A stretch of 60,000 nt of DNA from Polytrichum commune. Taxonomy: Eukaryota > Streptophyta > Polytrichopsida > Polytrichales > Polytrichaceae. The stretch is from positions 13,456,001-13,516,000 of the forward strand of contig OX485804.1 of assembly GCA_950295325.1 (NCBI GenBank). Reading direction: 5' to 3'. Position numbers and translations under genes: made by a program. Positions 1 through 12,927 of the stretch are shown one piece after another. The notes under the pieces are model-generated. The model was not told where the DNA came from, made no database searches, and saw nothing but the letters and a program-made list of their open reading frames with translations. Within the stretch, counting starts at the first letter, position 1, and every line of letters starts with the position of its first letter.

Positions 1-499
1 ATAAACCCCATGATGACTTTCATATGGTTGTCGATTTGTGCCAAGTGTTAAATCCTTGTTTGGCCAAGTGTTGGGAAAGTGAGGTTGCTTTACTAACTAA
101 CCAATAGGTGGGCAAGCCATAATTGAATGCCTATAGTAACCTTGAGAGTTTATAATTCTATGGGAAGTTCTCCAAATTTAGCCAGTAATTAAGATAATCA
201 AAGAATGCACTTTGATGTGACACATCATATGCATCTTGTGATTAGGTTTTTGCTATCACTTTAACTAACCCAAGGAAAACAACCCAAGGTACAAGGTCTC
301 AAGGAAAACTAAGCTAGAGTTGAGGATTGATATCACATTGGATTAAGGTTTCTAATAACAATCTATATCTTCTATTCCTTCGTTCCCTCTTAATAAAGCT
401 TATTTCACACTCTTATGGTTCATTAGTACTTTCTCAATTATGTGTGGTTCTATCCTATGTGTGTAGACTCCTATCACTTTGATTCCATCCTTTATATCA
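1..499. other. AT-rich stretch, no gene seen
   Basis: No open frame with coding character and no recognisable repeat boundary on either strand. It ends at the target-site duplication of the hAT-type MITE at 508. Confidence 0.6.
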
Positions 500-507
500 G
501 TCCTGAA

Positions 508-733
508 CAGTCATCGGGGAAATTTTTGGGCATAATCGGTTGAGATCCTAGTGTTTGCTAATCCAACCGGTTACATGTTGACATCCTCCGGTTTTCCTTT
601 ATTAAATTGGGGTATATTCTATATATTCCTTTAAAATGATCGGTAATTTTCCTATAGTCTTGAACTTCAACCGGTTATTTCTCAAACTCAACTGGTTCAT
701 TTGTAACTAACTGTCGGTTCTCCCCGATCATTG
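508..733 (+). mobile_element. hAT-type MITE, complete copy, 8-bp target duplication
   Basis: A 226-bp non-autonomous element. The left end reads CAGTCATCGGGG and the right end, reverse complemented, CAATGATCGGGG, giving short imperfect inverted ends that start with CA. It is flanked by the direct 8-bp duplication GTCCTGAA at 500-507 and 734-741. CA(G/A)-type ends plus 8-bp duplications are the hAT superfamily signature. The interior is rich in AACCGG and carries no coding frame. A sister copy with its own 8-bp duplication lies at 23932-24156 and a truncated inverted copy at 3509-3622. Confidence 0.85.
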
Positions 734-946
734 GTCCTGAAGCTCCAAAACTTGGCAAATAGTCAATGGCTCATAATCAAGACAATATCCGGGATAATGT
801 CTTTTTTGTAACCGCATAGTCTTTAATTGCCATAAATTATGCTTGCCATAATCTCAAAGTTAAATTCTCTTAATAAACTTACAACCATCACTCAAATATT
901 CACAACTATAATCACCACCTTCGTCTTCAGTGGACCTAGCAACTTG

Positions 947-1460
947 TCTTAAGACACGGGTAGATCACTTAGTGCATTTTAAAAACGACGTGCGGCATAA
1001 TATAGAGAGGATTAAAATCATTTGAAATAAAAATTATAAAGGAATTCCAAATAATGAAGGGGCCATTAAATGTAGACAATCCCATTATAAGTAAGTTAGA
1101 TGGACATAAAACGTGGGCCATTATTTTTTTGTAAAATTAATATAGGGGCTGAAGATAAGGATCCTAGAAGGTATATTTAGTATGGTATGTAAATGGGTTT
1201 AGGACTCACGGGGATGGATGATAATTGGGATTTCCATCTGTCCAAAAATGAATTAAAAGGAATATAGAGTACAAAAAATTGCAATGACTTGGACAATATA
1301 AGTAATGAAAGGGTGCAAACAAATGGGCCATTTTTGAAATTTAAGTAATTATAGGGAGGCTTTAATTCAACCCTTGAAGGTAAATAGCCCCAAAACAAAT
1401 AACCCCCAGCCGCACGTGGTGCACAAAAATGCCTTAGAGTGATCTACCCGTGTCTTAAGA
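947..1460. mobile_element. MITE with 22-bp perfect inverted ends (family B, copy 1)
   Basis: A 514-bp element. The left terminus TCTTAAGACACGGGTAGATC is repeated perfectly in inverse orientation at the right end (22 bp including the next two bases). Subterminal sequence is also partly inverted (CTTAGTGCATTTT against CTCTAAGGCATTTTT). TTAA lies symmetrically at both edges and could be a duplicated target site or simply part of the terminus. No transposase is encoded. A diverged relative is at 13957-14970. Confidence 0.75.
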
Positions 1461-2743
1461 ATCGACCACACATGATAATATAATAGCAACAGATCAACAA
1501 GATAGGTTATAACCTTTGTTCATATTTTTTAGCCTAATTTCAATTGATCAATCAATGCCCATTGTGTTATTAACTTACTTTAATGTGATAAAGGCTTTTC
1601 CCTACCGAAGTAATGTCTTTGGCAGTGAATAGCATGCCCCAAAGTAATTTTATGTCTCATCATATCTATATATAGACTCACTCCTCCAAATAACTTCAGC
1701 ACCCTCAACTTTTCTAAGCACTTAAAAACACTCATTTTCTCAACCCTATAAGTTTTCTAAACACAAACCCTTTAAATCTCTCAAGAAAGCCTCACCATCC
1801 TTTCTCTACCCTCTTAAAATCTTCTTCTCTCTTGCCCCATTTGGCCACTAGAAAACCTTAGGGTTTGGGGCATCAAGGAACCCTAAGTGGCTAGGTGACA
1901 ACCGCCACTGTCGCTAAGCCTTATCCTTTCCTAATCCTCAAGTCCTCCCTACCAAGCACTCCCAGTCTTGAATTCAAGGCCAGTTCTCAACCAAACAACT
2001 AACTAGAACATGGTTGATATAATTAACATCGTACTAACATCCATCTACATGCATATTTGGAATAGTAATTACACAAGTAAATACCAATGATTTAAATACT
2101 AACCGGTCCACATCACAACAGCGGTTGATAGGATCATGAAGAAAATTGCATGTTAATAAGGTAGTTGCTTGGAGCCATGAAGAGCAACAAACCTTAGGTT
2201 TGGAAGCAACAAAACAAACTAAGTGCACATCTCCATAGCCATTATCATCCATCATTTTTATTACAGGAAGCTGTCTTAATTCAATTCTTTTGTGAACAAG
2301 TGATGAGATTCTTGGAAATTATTCAAACAGGCCATGCGAAATGTTCAAGTTGTCATCCAAACAAAAGAACAACTTCATCACTCAAGTGATGACCTGAGCC
2401 TCATTCCTACATTAGATTCATGATTTTGCCATCACCAACATAATCTCTCTGCAATGAATTTGCCCCTCCCTATACAGAAGAGGAAAAAAAAGAAAAAGAA
2501 AAAGCAGAACGATACTTTCAATGATTTGCAGTAATTCATCAACATGTGCTAGTAATTGATAATGTATGTAAACAAAATGTGCCGATACAACTCCCTCACC
2601 GAGAAGCATCACAATGTGACCTGTTGGGAGAAACTTCTGTTTGTTGCGGTCCCTAGAACAATATATGGAGAAGAAGCAGAAGCATGCAGCTAATTTGGAG
2701 GATGAAATTTTCACTAGTTTTCAGCAGCTAATATTCTTCAAGA
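1461..2743. other. No gene; contains a promoter-like TATA plus pyrimidine-rich leader
   Basis: No supported coding frame. At 1666-1675 there is a strong TATA-box-like CTATATATAG followed by about 180 bases rich in C and T, which looks like a plant core promoter and leader, or the U3-R part of a retrotransposon LTR. No downstream gene of matching orientation is recognised, and no second LTR was found. The rest, up to the strictosidine-synthase-like pseudo-exon, shows nothing I can name. Confidence 0.4.
1666..1675 (+). promoter_or_regulatory. Orphan TATA box
   Basis: CTATATATAG followed by a long pyrimidine-rich stretch (1676-1860). No coding sequence follows on the plus strand, so it may be the remnant of an LTR or of a lost gene. 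Confidence 0.35.
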
Positions 2744-3033
2744 TGCAACTTGTCTAGCTAGCTAATCGACTTTGACAAATGTGTAAACAACAAAATGTGG
2801 CAACAACACGGAGCCGATGTAAAGTTTCCATCGTGCTCCTCGACTTCGCTGGGAAGCCGGACAACCTTGCCGGTTCGATCCTCCAGGACCTCCTTCACGA
2901 TGCTGTCGCCACCATACTTGACAATCATGCAGTGAGGGGATCCCGCGGTGAGCGCGTAGATGTGTTTCACGGGGATGGGCAGGCGCACAGCCAAGTAGCG
3001 GAGCCACGGGATCGGAGCTGCCCAAAGAGCTCG
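2744..3033 (-). pseudogene. Tandem duplicate of the last exon half of the strictosidine-synthase-like gene
   Basis: This 290-bp block is a direct tandem copy of 3034-3322, starting at the same TGCAACTTGTCTAGCTAG boundary. It repeats the last ~80 codons of the neighbouring gene: the VRLPIP-KHIYALT and GGD...VKEVLED segments are readable on the minus strand. It lies beyond the stop codon of the functional exon, differs at roughly one base in ten, and has lost one base near the HDG codons so the end is out of frame. It is best read as a decayed 3' duplication, transcribed at most as 3'-UTR. Confidence 0.85.
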
Positions 3034-3047
3034 TGCAACTTGTCTAG

Positions 3048-6000
3048 CTAGCTAGTCGACTTTGGCAATGTGTAAACAGCAACATGTGGCAACAACACGG
3101 AGCCGATGTAAAGCTTCCCATCGTGCTCCTCGACTTCGCTGGGGAGCCGGACGACCTGGCCGGTTTGATCCTCCAGGACCTCCTTCACGCTGCCGTCGCC
3201 ACCATACTTGACAATCATGCAGTGGGGGGCTCCCGTGGTGAGCGCGTAGATGTGTTTCAAGGGGATGGGCAGCCGCACCGCCAAGTAGCGGAGCCACGGG
3301 AGCTGCCCAAAGAGCTCGTGCTTCTTGTTGCGGACGGCATGGAGGGCCACCCAGAAGTCGCCCTCGGCATTGCTTCGGACGTTGTCTGGCCACCCGGGGA
3401 GGTACACCAGCGTCTCCGCACTGCCTGCCTTCTCCCCCTTCACCCAATATTTGAGCAACCTGCGCCACAAGTTACAAGCAAGCAAGCAATCAATCCTGGT
3501 GTAGTAGGCTATGATCGGGGAGAACCGGCAGTTAGTTACAGATGAACCAGTTGAGTTTGAGAAAAAATAACCGGTTGAAGTTCATGAAGACTGCAGGAGA
3601 ATTACCGATCGTTTTAGGGTTTAGGCACTCAACACAATTGACATGCTTGAGGAACATGGATTTACACACCTTCCATTTCTGGTCTCGGCAAAAATCACAT
3701 AGGTTCCATCCTTGCTTGTGGCGACCCCATTAGGGAAGCGCAAGTGGTCAACCAACACCGTGACCTCCTTGGTGGTGGGGTTGTACTTGATGAATCTTCC
3801 TGTGTCGTCAGCTTCTAGAATGGACATGAAAAATTGCCTGTCCACACCACCAACCGGGAATGATTATGAAATTAGGAAAATTAGTTGAATGTAGGTGGTC
3901 ACCCATATGTATGGTATTTTGTGGTATGAATTAGGTCATCATGCCATTGACTGAAAACCTAAAACTTACGCACTCGATCAACATCGCTATATTGGAGGTT
4001 GCAATTGCCTTTTGACTTTTCGTTGCATCCTCAACATAATCTAATGGTTTTAACTCTAAAACATCAAAGGAATATCTAGTCTGGAATTTATTACTAAGAG
4101 GGAATCACGATCACGAAGCCCACATTTAATTCAAGATCCGACCCTAGGAGAAAGCAAATAATTTTCTTGTTTTTCAGGGACAAAAATCGTTTCAAAACTT
4201 TCCTTCAATTCATGGGCAGTTCATCTATTCCGTTAATCTGCAAAGAAGCAAATGCAAATGTCCCAACATCGCAACGTGAGGTATTTTATCAAATTGTCTT
4301 TGGTGACAAATGTTCGTTTCTGCCAAAAATTTAATGGATAAATTTTCATTGTTTAGTAATAAGCGGTTTCCATTCTAGTATGTGCAGATTTGCACACCTG
4401 CGGGTGAATTTGGTGCTACTGTCGGTAAAATACAGGTTCCCTTCGTGGTCGAAGTCAAGGTCGTTGATGAATTTGAATCGCACGCCATCCACTTCATTCA
4501 AGACAACCTCGGCTTGGCCACCTTCAGGACCCACCTTCATAATCCCAAAGTAGGCATCAGCTATCCAAAGGTCACCGGTTTCCTTGTTAAACCTCAGCCC
4601 CAAGGGTCGCCCACATATGTGCTCAAATGCCATGTTTGGGGCAGGTGGGCTCTTTGGAGCACAAATATCCGATCTGCAAGTAACAAAGATGGAGCACGAT
4701 GTGATCAGTGATGTTCTGCTTCAACATTTATCGATTGTGTTTTGGATAAAATCGTTGTGTGGAATTTGCTGCTGTTTTTAAGAACTTGCTGCTGAATTTC
4801 GTCAGTTCCATGGAAAATTCTCATACTTAATACTGAGCAGGAATGATTCAAACAAAGTGCCACCTGGAATAAATCAGAGCCTGCTTAGTAGGTATTTCCG
4901 GTTTCCCACTATCAACACTCGATTAGATTGTGAATGGTAATGATGTCATAACCTGATAACACTAGATTGTGAATTTGATTATTATTAATGACTGGTGTTT
5001 GTCAGATTGCAGAAAAAAAATAGACTTACACAAAGACCCGAAAGACTAAAGTGAAACCAAGAAAAAAGAAAGATATAAGTCAACTTTGCTTTGGCAGTCA
5101 AAAAGAAGGGCTTGAAATCGAACATTGACTTCCTGAAACCTGTGCAGATACTAGAACTTATTTTCAGGTAACAATCCATAATCATCTCAAAGATTCTGAT
5201 ATTAGACAATACTGGTGTTTCTCATATTATTCATGTCTATTTAAAATCACTAGATTGATTTTTTCAGAATCTGTTCAGATGTGTGTTTGGATTTATGAGA
5301 TCATTAACAAATCCGGCTATCTACAAGACTCTAATATTAGACTGCAGACATTGGGTGACAGAAAGATTGTCCATGTGAAAAGGCAAAACACAAGTTGACT
5401 TAATTGAAAGGAGCAGTTATAAGCATCCTGTGGTCCTTGCAAACCCATCTAAAGTAGCCATGCCTAAAACCAACACTATGTATCACTATCGTCCCACTGA
5501 ATGGCAATCAGTATAAGATTTCTACAAAACCCAAACTGCACAAGTCACAGAATGCCATTTTCACATCAAATTCATTATACATTCTGTTGCAAGTGAATTC
5601 CCACGGCAGAGTGGCAGTGGTGTGCTATTTGAAATTTTAATGCACGCGATTAGTGGCAATCAGTAGGAAGTCTATTTCTAAATAGTCTAGACTGCAAAAG
5701 CTACTGCACCACAAATGCATCCCATAGTGGTCCAGCCAAGCAATTTTACGGACATGTCTATTCCTTACGCTACACAAGGAGGCACATTCTCAGCTGTAAT
5801 TGATGACCATGCCATGGCCTGACCACTCATTCAATAATTGAGACTTGTTGTCGCGCCATGGGTTGTAGTAGGCAGGCTAGGGGCCTACTACAACCTGTGG
5901 TAGGGCTCCAACTTCTTCCATCTATTACCTACTTTGTAACGTTTCACACCACTTTCACATACACTCATTCTTCTGTGAACAAAATTCCGCTGTAAATATG

Positions 6001-6733
6001 CAACAAATTCACCTGCAAAACTCGCCATCCCATTCAAGAGTGATAATTTTAGGCCAAACGATTCATTGTTATGTCCATTTCTTATTCAATACAAGGAGGC
6101 ACATTCCCACCCGTAATCAATAACCCCGCCATGGCCTCACCAATACGTCCAACACCAGATACGTGTTGCCGTACCAGGGGTTGTAGTAGGCAAGGCACGT
6201 ACTACAACCCGTGGCAGGGCTCCGACTCCTCATATCCATTGCCTAGTTCATAAATTTTCACACCAAATTCATATGCATTCCTTCTGCGACGAACAAATTC
6301 CTGCTGCAAAACATGCAGCATACTCATCTGCAAGATCCGCCACCCCATTCTCAAGTGATCATCGTTTCTGTGCACGAGTTCAACAGCGGTACCTGTTTGT
6401 GGACGTGTGAGCAAAAGTGGTCCATCCGAGCTCCGGCCCATCGTAGCGAAGCACGCGGCCGTCGCCAACGCCTGTATATGGCCCCCGCCCTTCCGCGTCG
6501 AAGAGCAGGCTCTCGGGGCCGAAGAACTCGCCCTGCCACTTGAGCTCAGAATTCTGGAGCCGGCTTGCGGTGTCACGTGGGAGGTTCACAAGAGTGTCGT
6601 AAGGGGGAGGAGCTATGTACTGTGGCCGGAAATCGGGTACCATCGCACCAGGCGACAGCTTCATCGGATCAGTACCCAAAAACCATGCCAATCCCGCCAC
6701 CATCGCCACCACAAGTAGCCTCAACGGCGTCAT
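3048..6733 (-). CDS. Strictosidine synthase-like (SSL) protein, four exons, apparently intact
   Basis: Six-bladed beta-propeller protein of the plant strictosidine-synthase-like family (also called adipocyte plasma membrane-associated protein-like), probably an esterase/lactonase-type enzyme entering the secretory system. Exons on the minus strand: 6733-6393, 4673-4398, 3837-3670, 3459-3048. All junctions are GT-AG and all introns are phase 2, splitting an Arg codon each time. The product is 398 aa, normal for the family. Seen: an N-terminal hydrophobic anchor (LLVVAMVAGLAWFLG), FFGPESLLFD, RPLGLRFN and WIADAYFGIMKV in exon 2, FINDLDFD and LYFTDSS, RFPNGVA in exon 3, and the family-typical GWPDNVRSN followed by FWVALHA in exon 4. 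Bona fide strictosidine synthases of alkaloid plants are a specialised branch; nothing here suggests alkaloid synthesis. Intron 1 (1.7 kb) holds a tandem repeat and intron 3 a MITE fragment. The substrate is unknown. Confidence 0.92.
3509..3622 (-). mobile_element. Truncated hAT-type MITE inside SSL intron 3
   Basis: Reverse-oriented partial copy of the 508-733 element. It starts with CTATGATCGGGGAGAACC, matching the right terminus of the family, and its similarity stops after about 114 bp near 3622. It lies within the 210-bp third intron (3669-3460) of the SSL gene, where it makes up about half the intron. Confidence 0.7.
5754..6367. repeat. Diverged ~300-bp tandem repeat in SSL intron 1, each unit with a small hairpin
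   Basis: Two direct units, about 5754-6050 and 6071-6367, offset by 317 bp. Both contain AAGGAGGCACATTC, a GCCATGGCCT segment and a hairpin whose arms are GGTTGTAGTAGGC and its complement (5861-5895; shorter arms at 6178-6210). A third diverged copy of the same block, with only one hairpin arm clear, is near 31840-32000 outside the gene, so the repeat is dispersed and not specific to this intron. Confidence 0.65.
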
Positions 6734-7667
6734 CGTGTAGGGTAGTTACAATAAAATAAATACCACTCTGATTCTACGCGTGTGTCTTGATCTCAACCTC
6801 TGCTCCCGCAAATTGAACTTCGAAACAACCAAATCCTGATCCAATTGCAACAATACTCGCAGTCACCTGGGCTTGGGTGACTTAATTACAACTCAAGCTT
6901 GCAGTCGTGATGCAATCATCTCTCTCTGTTTCACTTGCAACCTCACAAACCGCGGCCTGCCTACTGCGTCATCAACTCTTGAGCTGCCAGCGACCCGTCC
7001 ACAAATTCAGCTACTAAGACATTCAACTAGCGCACAATACCTTGTTTCCATAACCACCCCGAAATCCATACACTAAATTCGGCTCTCGAACTGAAGAGTT
7101 TGGAGCATGATCGTGTTGTTTGTGTAGCTCAGAGCTCCAAGGTTGGGAATCCTGTGAAACTGTGCCGGCAGCAGCACTCACTGCAAGAAGTCCAGGTTGA
7201 CCTGACTTGTAGTCCACTTAGGTGGGTTTGACCGGACTGACAGAAAGGAAAGTCCTTCGATTCTTTTGTGGGTGTTGAAATAACATATTATTGTATAGTC
7301 CAGAGGAAGGTGACCCACCCGACCATCTACAAAGTTTTCAACTTTCAGTTAAAGCGGGGCCAACCAAGCATCCTTATTAGCTAAAATAGGTGTTCCAATC
7401 ATCCCCATTTACTTCATTAGTTAGGACACAACACTTCATGGCCGTTTTACACACGTGACCAAGGGTCGTGAGGAAAAATGGCTAAGAATTCTCGTGGTCA
7501 TGATCAGTTGTTCAAACACCATGATCAAACAAAACATATCATTTATTCACAGCTTTCGTCACGAGACATACTGTAAAGTGGATTTAGACCGGGGTGTGGT
7601 ATTTCTAATTAGAAAAAAAAAACTCTTTGGAAATGTTCAAAAGAGATCTATGCTAAAATAAGCCTAT
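6734..7667. other. Upstream region of the SSL gene, no other gene seen
   Basis: This must contain the SSL promoter (transcription runs leftward). A T/A-rich TATTTATTTTATT on the minus strand near 6751-6763 is too close to the start codon to call confidently as a TATA box. No convincing open frame on either strand. Confidence 0.4.
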
Positions 7668-7913
7668 ATGAAAAGGGAATTGTTAAAACAACTACGTAGT
7701 TTATTAAAACGACCACAAAGACGTGTCACATGGTCACATGACTTGTCAAAATTTGATTTTTCATCGCACACATGAAGAGGAACAAGGATTTAACTATGTG
7801 TTGTAATTATTAAACTTGGCCCACATGGATGACAAATTAGAGCCTAGTTGGCACCTTACATATTGACAGTGGTCGTCTTAACTAGTGTGTGGTCGATTTA
7901 ATAATCCTTTTAT
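7668..7913. mobile_element. Small MITE-like element with imperfect ~45-bp inverted ends
   Basis: The left end begins ATGAAAAGGGAATTGTTAAA and runs into AAACGACCAC. The right end, reverse complemented, begins ATAAAAGGATTATTAAAT and runs into AGACGACCAC. Both arms share CTAGTT/CGTAGTT-type internal blocks. About 246 bp in all, with no coding content. I could not define a target-site duplication. Confidence 0.5.
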
Positions 7914-10900
7914 GAAAATTAGTCATTGTGAAAAATGCACATTTAAATTTTGTAATTTTCAACACGGTCACCTTTATTTTTTGCCAAAACAACTTATTTG
8001 GGTTCTCTCACCGCAAAATCTAGGTGATCACCAAAGACTGCCTATTTTTGGACATATAGGAACCCATGTCACTTTTTCATCCATACTATGACATGGTCAC
8101 TTTCATTTTTGGGACCTTGTGTAAAGTGAATTGGGAGCACCACTCATTTCTCGACCAATGACAACAGAAATCGGTCGTTATGGTCATTAATGTAAACAAG
8201 CCCTTCAACTTCTTGACTTCATTGCTAAGCTAAGAACTATGTTTATCTTCAAATTTTCAACCTTCGTTGGCATCATCCCCCCCATGGGAGGAAATCCTTA
8301 TTTGGAAAGTGGACGAATATTTTCGTTCATTGGTTGACTGCTCTTCGGGGCAACGTTGAACCTTATCTATGCCCATGCATGAGCCTCTAGTTTGGTGGTT
8401 GAGGCTTGTATTTGCCATCAAAGTGATCCAAGTTTGGTTTCCAGAGCCATGCATGCTCATGGCAAGAAAATGCATAAATGGATCATTTGGGTTGTCAATC
8501 AAGGGTTTTTGGTTGTGGTTTTCGAACAATTGACAACTACAACTTTCTGATGGACAACAAAAATGATTTATCTATACATGCTCTTGCCATGAGTTGTAAT
8601 GAGCAAGCCCCAACATACGGTTGTAATTGACAAGTTTTCTTCTGGTATCACTATATTCAATAATTGGAGACTTAATCATGATTTTGAGACTACTTAAGGA
8701 CATGGTTTTCAAATAAAGGACAAAGAAAACACAAATATATATTCATTGTGACTTAATAAATCGATTCACGTGGGTGGCACTAACCAATTTGGCACAAATA
8801 CATGTCATCACAATAAGAAATAGGACCATATTTTAAATCATTCTCATTTATTTTGAGACATTCCAAAGTCTTCGATTAACGAATATAGTGATCGGTGCAT
8901 TTACATTCTTACATATAACAACATATAAATTAATTCCACTCATTCCTAACACTTTGGCAAGTTTGGCGCATTAAGTGATTTGATTTGTGTTGATTATATA
9001 TTGTTGTATTAGCCTCTTCAAAAAGGTTTCAAAATCCATGCAATTCAAAAATATTTTATCCATATTTCTTGAATAATTACTATGGTCTTGCCCAAAACTT
9101 GTGACTAGGGACTATAAGTTATATAGACACTTGCTTATGATGCCTCTAATATAGTTGATGGACGAGTAGAATAAGCAAAAAAATTGGCCCTACATACGTT
9201 GGAGCTTCCATTCATTTGATCCCATCATAGAGTGTTACACAATGAGCTTGCCATGATGTGCACAAAAGTTATAATTAAGGTGACACACCTTTTGTGGACA
9301 GTTTGGTGAGTTGAGGTACTTAGAGCAATCCAATTGTCTTGTTGGATTAGCAATTCAAAGTGGATTCAAAAGCAATGCAACCTAAAGTATTTTAAATATA
9401 TTTCAAATTCTTAAATTATTCTAAGTCAAGAATTCCCATGATCCATTTGTGTTATGCATCTCTATCATACCCCATCATTTGCATGGGATACCCTATTTAT
9501 GAGGGTCTTGCCTAGTACCACGTGATTTTAAGAATATGGGACCACAAGTTACCTGCCACACATGCTTCCATTGTCTCTTTTATATATATATATATGGCTC
9601 AATGAAGTGTAAAAGTAGCAAAGCTATGGCTTTCCTATGTTGGAGCGTTTACCCACTTATTTATATCAAGATGCGCTACATTGTGGACTTGTTTTTTGTG
9701 CACATATAACATGCGATGCCTCCAATTTGTTTTTAATCTGTTGAGACCATTTAACATTTGTTTGGTGTCCACTTTATCCTTAAATATAAGTGTCCTTAAC
9801 ATACCACCAATAAAAAAAAGGTGGACCTACCACATTATATTGCCACCACTTGTTGTTTGGTCTCTTGGTTTCCGGAAAGTATGTAACATATGTTTTGTGT
9901 CCACGAGGACCATGACATGGCCCTCCCTAGTAAGTGTATAGAATAGGTCACCAATAGAAATAAGTGCACCTACCTTAGGTGAATGTCACATGATATTTGA
10001 CTTTTGAATTTAAGGTGATTGTACCCCCATGGAAGGAAAGACTTTCAATTTGAGTGCATGAAAGTACAAGTGGCAATATCTTTGCTATGACATTTTCTTC
10101 AATGGTTATGTCCCAAACTTGGAATGAATGCATTGTGGGACTTACTTTCAACGGGCATAGCTTCAGGATTATGGATACTAGGTTAATTCCAGTTTCATAA
10201 CATTGTCAAAGTTCTACATACAGAATTGATCAATATAAAAGTCTACTCATGCCTACACATTATCATGTGAGCCAAGAGTCTTAATGGCAACCTAAGCATG
10301 TGTATTACGACTAAACTCATGTTGGGATTAATTTTAAAAGGTTGGACCAAAGTATGGTAAAGTGAACCAAAAAAAGTGGTATGCTCATCCATTATGATTT
10401 TTTTTAATTATTTAAAAAAACATATATAATAAGGAAAGTAGGTTCAATTCTATACAAAATGTCATTTCAAGACCATGGAGCCCTACAATGGTTTTGAACC
10501 AAATATAGTACAAAATTTTGTGCCTCATTGGTATTATGGAAATACATATGACGTAGATTCTAAATTGGGTGGTGGATTTGAACTAAATCCTACTTCATTT
10601 CAAAATTTTGTTATGCTTTTTGTGTATGGTTTTGATATTTGGCAAGATCGTATTGTATGTTAGTGTGCCGCAAATTTTGAAGCAAAACACATTTTCTTAA
10701 GGTCCACTTCACCCTCACTTTCCAAAAACTGACAATTATGGAAGCAAATTCGACAAACTTTAGATCTACTTCTATGGTTGTAAATCATGTAGTTTGCAAA
10801 CATGCTTATGAAAATATCATCACCCACCTTATGAGTAACTTAAATATGAATTATTATCAAAGTTCATTGTCAAGTTATTGAAGGTTGTGGGGCACAAGTT

Positions 10901-11659
10901 ATATTTTACCCATGCAATAGGTGTGGGTGTGTGTAGCAAATGACGAGAAAAGGGAGAAACATACGGGGTGGCCATGGCACACACTATGCATGGTGGGAGT
11001 CGTTGAAGGGAGTAGTGTCTGCGCATTACATTCACGCAATGAGCATGTTCATATTGGCATGTTAATTGCTTTACTTGCAACATGTAACATAGAGAGGTGA
11101 CGTTGGTGTTGGCAAACTTGAACATGGAATTTGGTGAGTTGAGTATGTGGTCATTGACAATGCGAAAAATGGAATCTCATGTATTAAATATGGTCCAATT
11201 GAAAAATCTACAACATTGAATGTCATGTGGTTGTTTTACATGCAATTAGATTGCAAACAATCAGTAACCATTGGCCACTTTAATTGGTCCAATTTTTTGG
11301 GCATTCATTGCTGAATTTGTTTGTCAATCATAATTGCTTTGTTTAACATGTTCATGAGTCGATTGCCAAGCATGTGCACATTAGGCGCACCACAAAAAGC
11401 AACCATGCACTAAATGACAACCAACATTGGTTGGCGATTGGATTGGGTTGGCCTACTCATGATACCTTATTTTCAAGAGACTCATATGCGCCCAACCAGT
11501 GGCCCGCACATGGCAAGTATGTACACTATATTAGCATTGTGTGTCAAAACACATGAAGCATATACACCAACACAAAAGTATATCCATTACATTGACCAAT
11601 GGCCACAATAAATATGGTCCATTCACATAAGTAAGGGTCCACAATGTGAATGACAGCAA
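7914..11659. other. Gene-free AT-rich stretch with diverged repeats
   Basis: No supported gene. Around 8950-9230 and 9300-9660 two ~300-bp blocks share spaced similarity (the GGAGCTTCC/GGAGCGTTT ends and the GTCTTGCC segment), suggesting an old tandem duplication. A short (AT)n tract is at about 9580. All open frames are short and lack domain character. Confidence 0.4.
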
Positions 11660-11687
11660 ATGACTAAGGGAATGTTCCCTTAGTCAT
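11660..11687. repeat. 28-bp perfect hairpin
   Basis: ATGACTAAGGGAA and its exact complement are separated by TG. It stands alone, with no gene next to it. It could be the core of a degraded foldback element. Confidence 0.6.
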
Positions 11688-12477
11688 CTAAGGATGCAGA
11701 CAATGCACATGACATCATGCAAATCCCACTAGATGCAACATGCAATATATGAATGACACGATGATGTGGATTAGAGATCCATAGAAGTGGTCAACCATGT
11801 CTCTCCATGTAGGCAGACATAGAATACATATAGCGTAAATATAGTCGAGTGGACCCCATTGCAAATGACTAGTGGGCATTTACTAGAATCACATGGTGGG
11901 ACATCACTGATAGATTTGTGAAAATATGACTCATTGTTGATTTGCAATAGGAAACCATATGCAATTGCCAACATGTAGAATACAGCTGGAAACCGCCATG
12001 ATGTGCGTTGCCACCTTTACCACATAAACATGCACCACATTTATTTGTTGCAAATAAATACGAGTCAACAAATGTAAATGCAAGCCACACAAATATCCAC
12101 ATATGGTGGCACTGGAATTTTCATGTACGTTGCACAGGAAAATATGACATGAAAGTACAACCAACCTATGCAATGCATCATGTTCACTACATGTTCGAAG
12201 AGGTGCCAACGAGACAATAATGACATGTTTTATGTTGCAACAAATGGCTACAATGGACAAACTTTCTCCCAGTGTATATGATTGAATGTGAACAATGTCA
12301 TTGTGTTCCACTTGGCGCAAATTGGGAGTGTGTATATATGAGGTGCCATGATTCAATAGAAAGTGCACCAATCTCATGAAAATATCATCATTGACAAGAA
12401 AAATTGTTGTCAATTATATAGTTGATATTAATATGCGTTCTCAATGTTAGTGTTGCTTTACCTTGTTGATAGAGTTG
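11688..12477. other. No gene seen
   Basis: Several overlapping short open frames on both strands (about 11870-12410) have no recognisable motif and mutually incompatible frames. I see no repeat boundary. Confidence 0.4.
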
Positions 12478-12927
12478 TATACCGTAGCTCTCTAGCATCT
12501 TGGGCAGAAAATAATTAAATTTAAAGGTGCCTAAATTTTTGGGAAATTTGTTTTGTCAAGTGTCCAAAAAGAAAAAGAAATAACATTCAAAGGGGACCTA
12601 AATCACAATAATGCAAGTGACATTCAATGAAATCCAACAAAGTAGCATCAAATCAAAGCAAAACCCTAACATACAAGTAAAAAACAAACTTTAAGCCAAG
12701 GAATGTTGGTTAAGGGAAGTGTTTAGGTAAATTGTAGCCGCCATGGATGAAATTAAGAAAGTCATTCATGAATTATAGAGATGGCTTGGATGAATGTCTA
12801 ACTTAATTTAAATTTTTTTAATCCGCCCAATTTTAGAATGTTATTTTCTGGGTTGCCTAACTTACTTTCACACTTTCATTAATTTTAAGGCAAAAAGGTG
12901 CCCAAGCTGCTAGAGAGCTACAGTATA
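12478..12927. mobile_element. MITE with ~29-bp inverted ends, TA-type flanks
   Basis: A 450-bp element. Left end TATACCGTAGCTCTCTAGCA; right end reverse complemented TATACTGTAGCTCTCTAGCA, followed on both by a CTTGGGCA-containing block. The ends start TA, so a TA or TAT target duplication (Tc1/mariner-like) is possible. The interior is A/T-rich with no coding frame. Confidence 0.75.
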
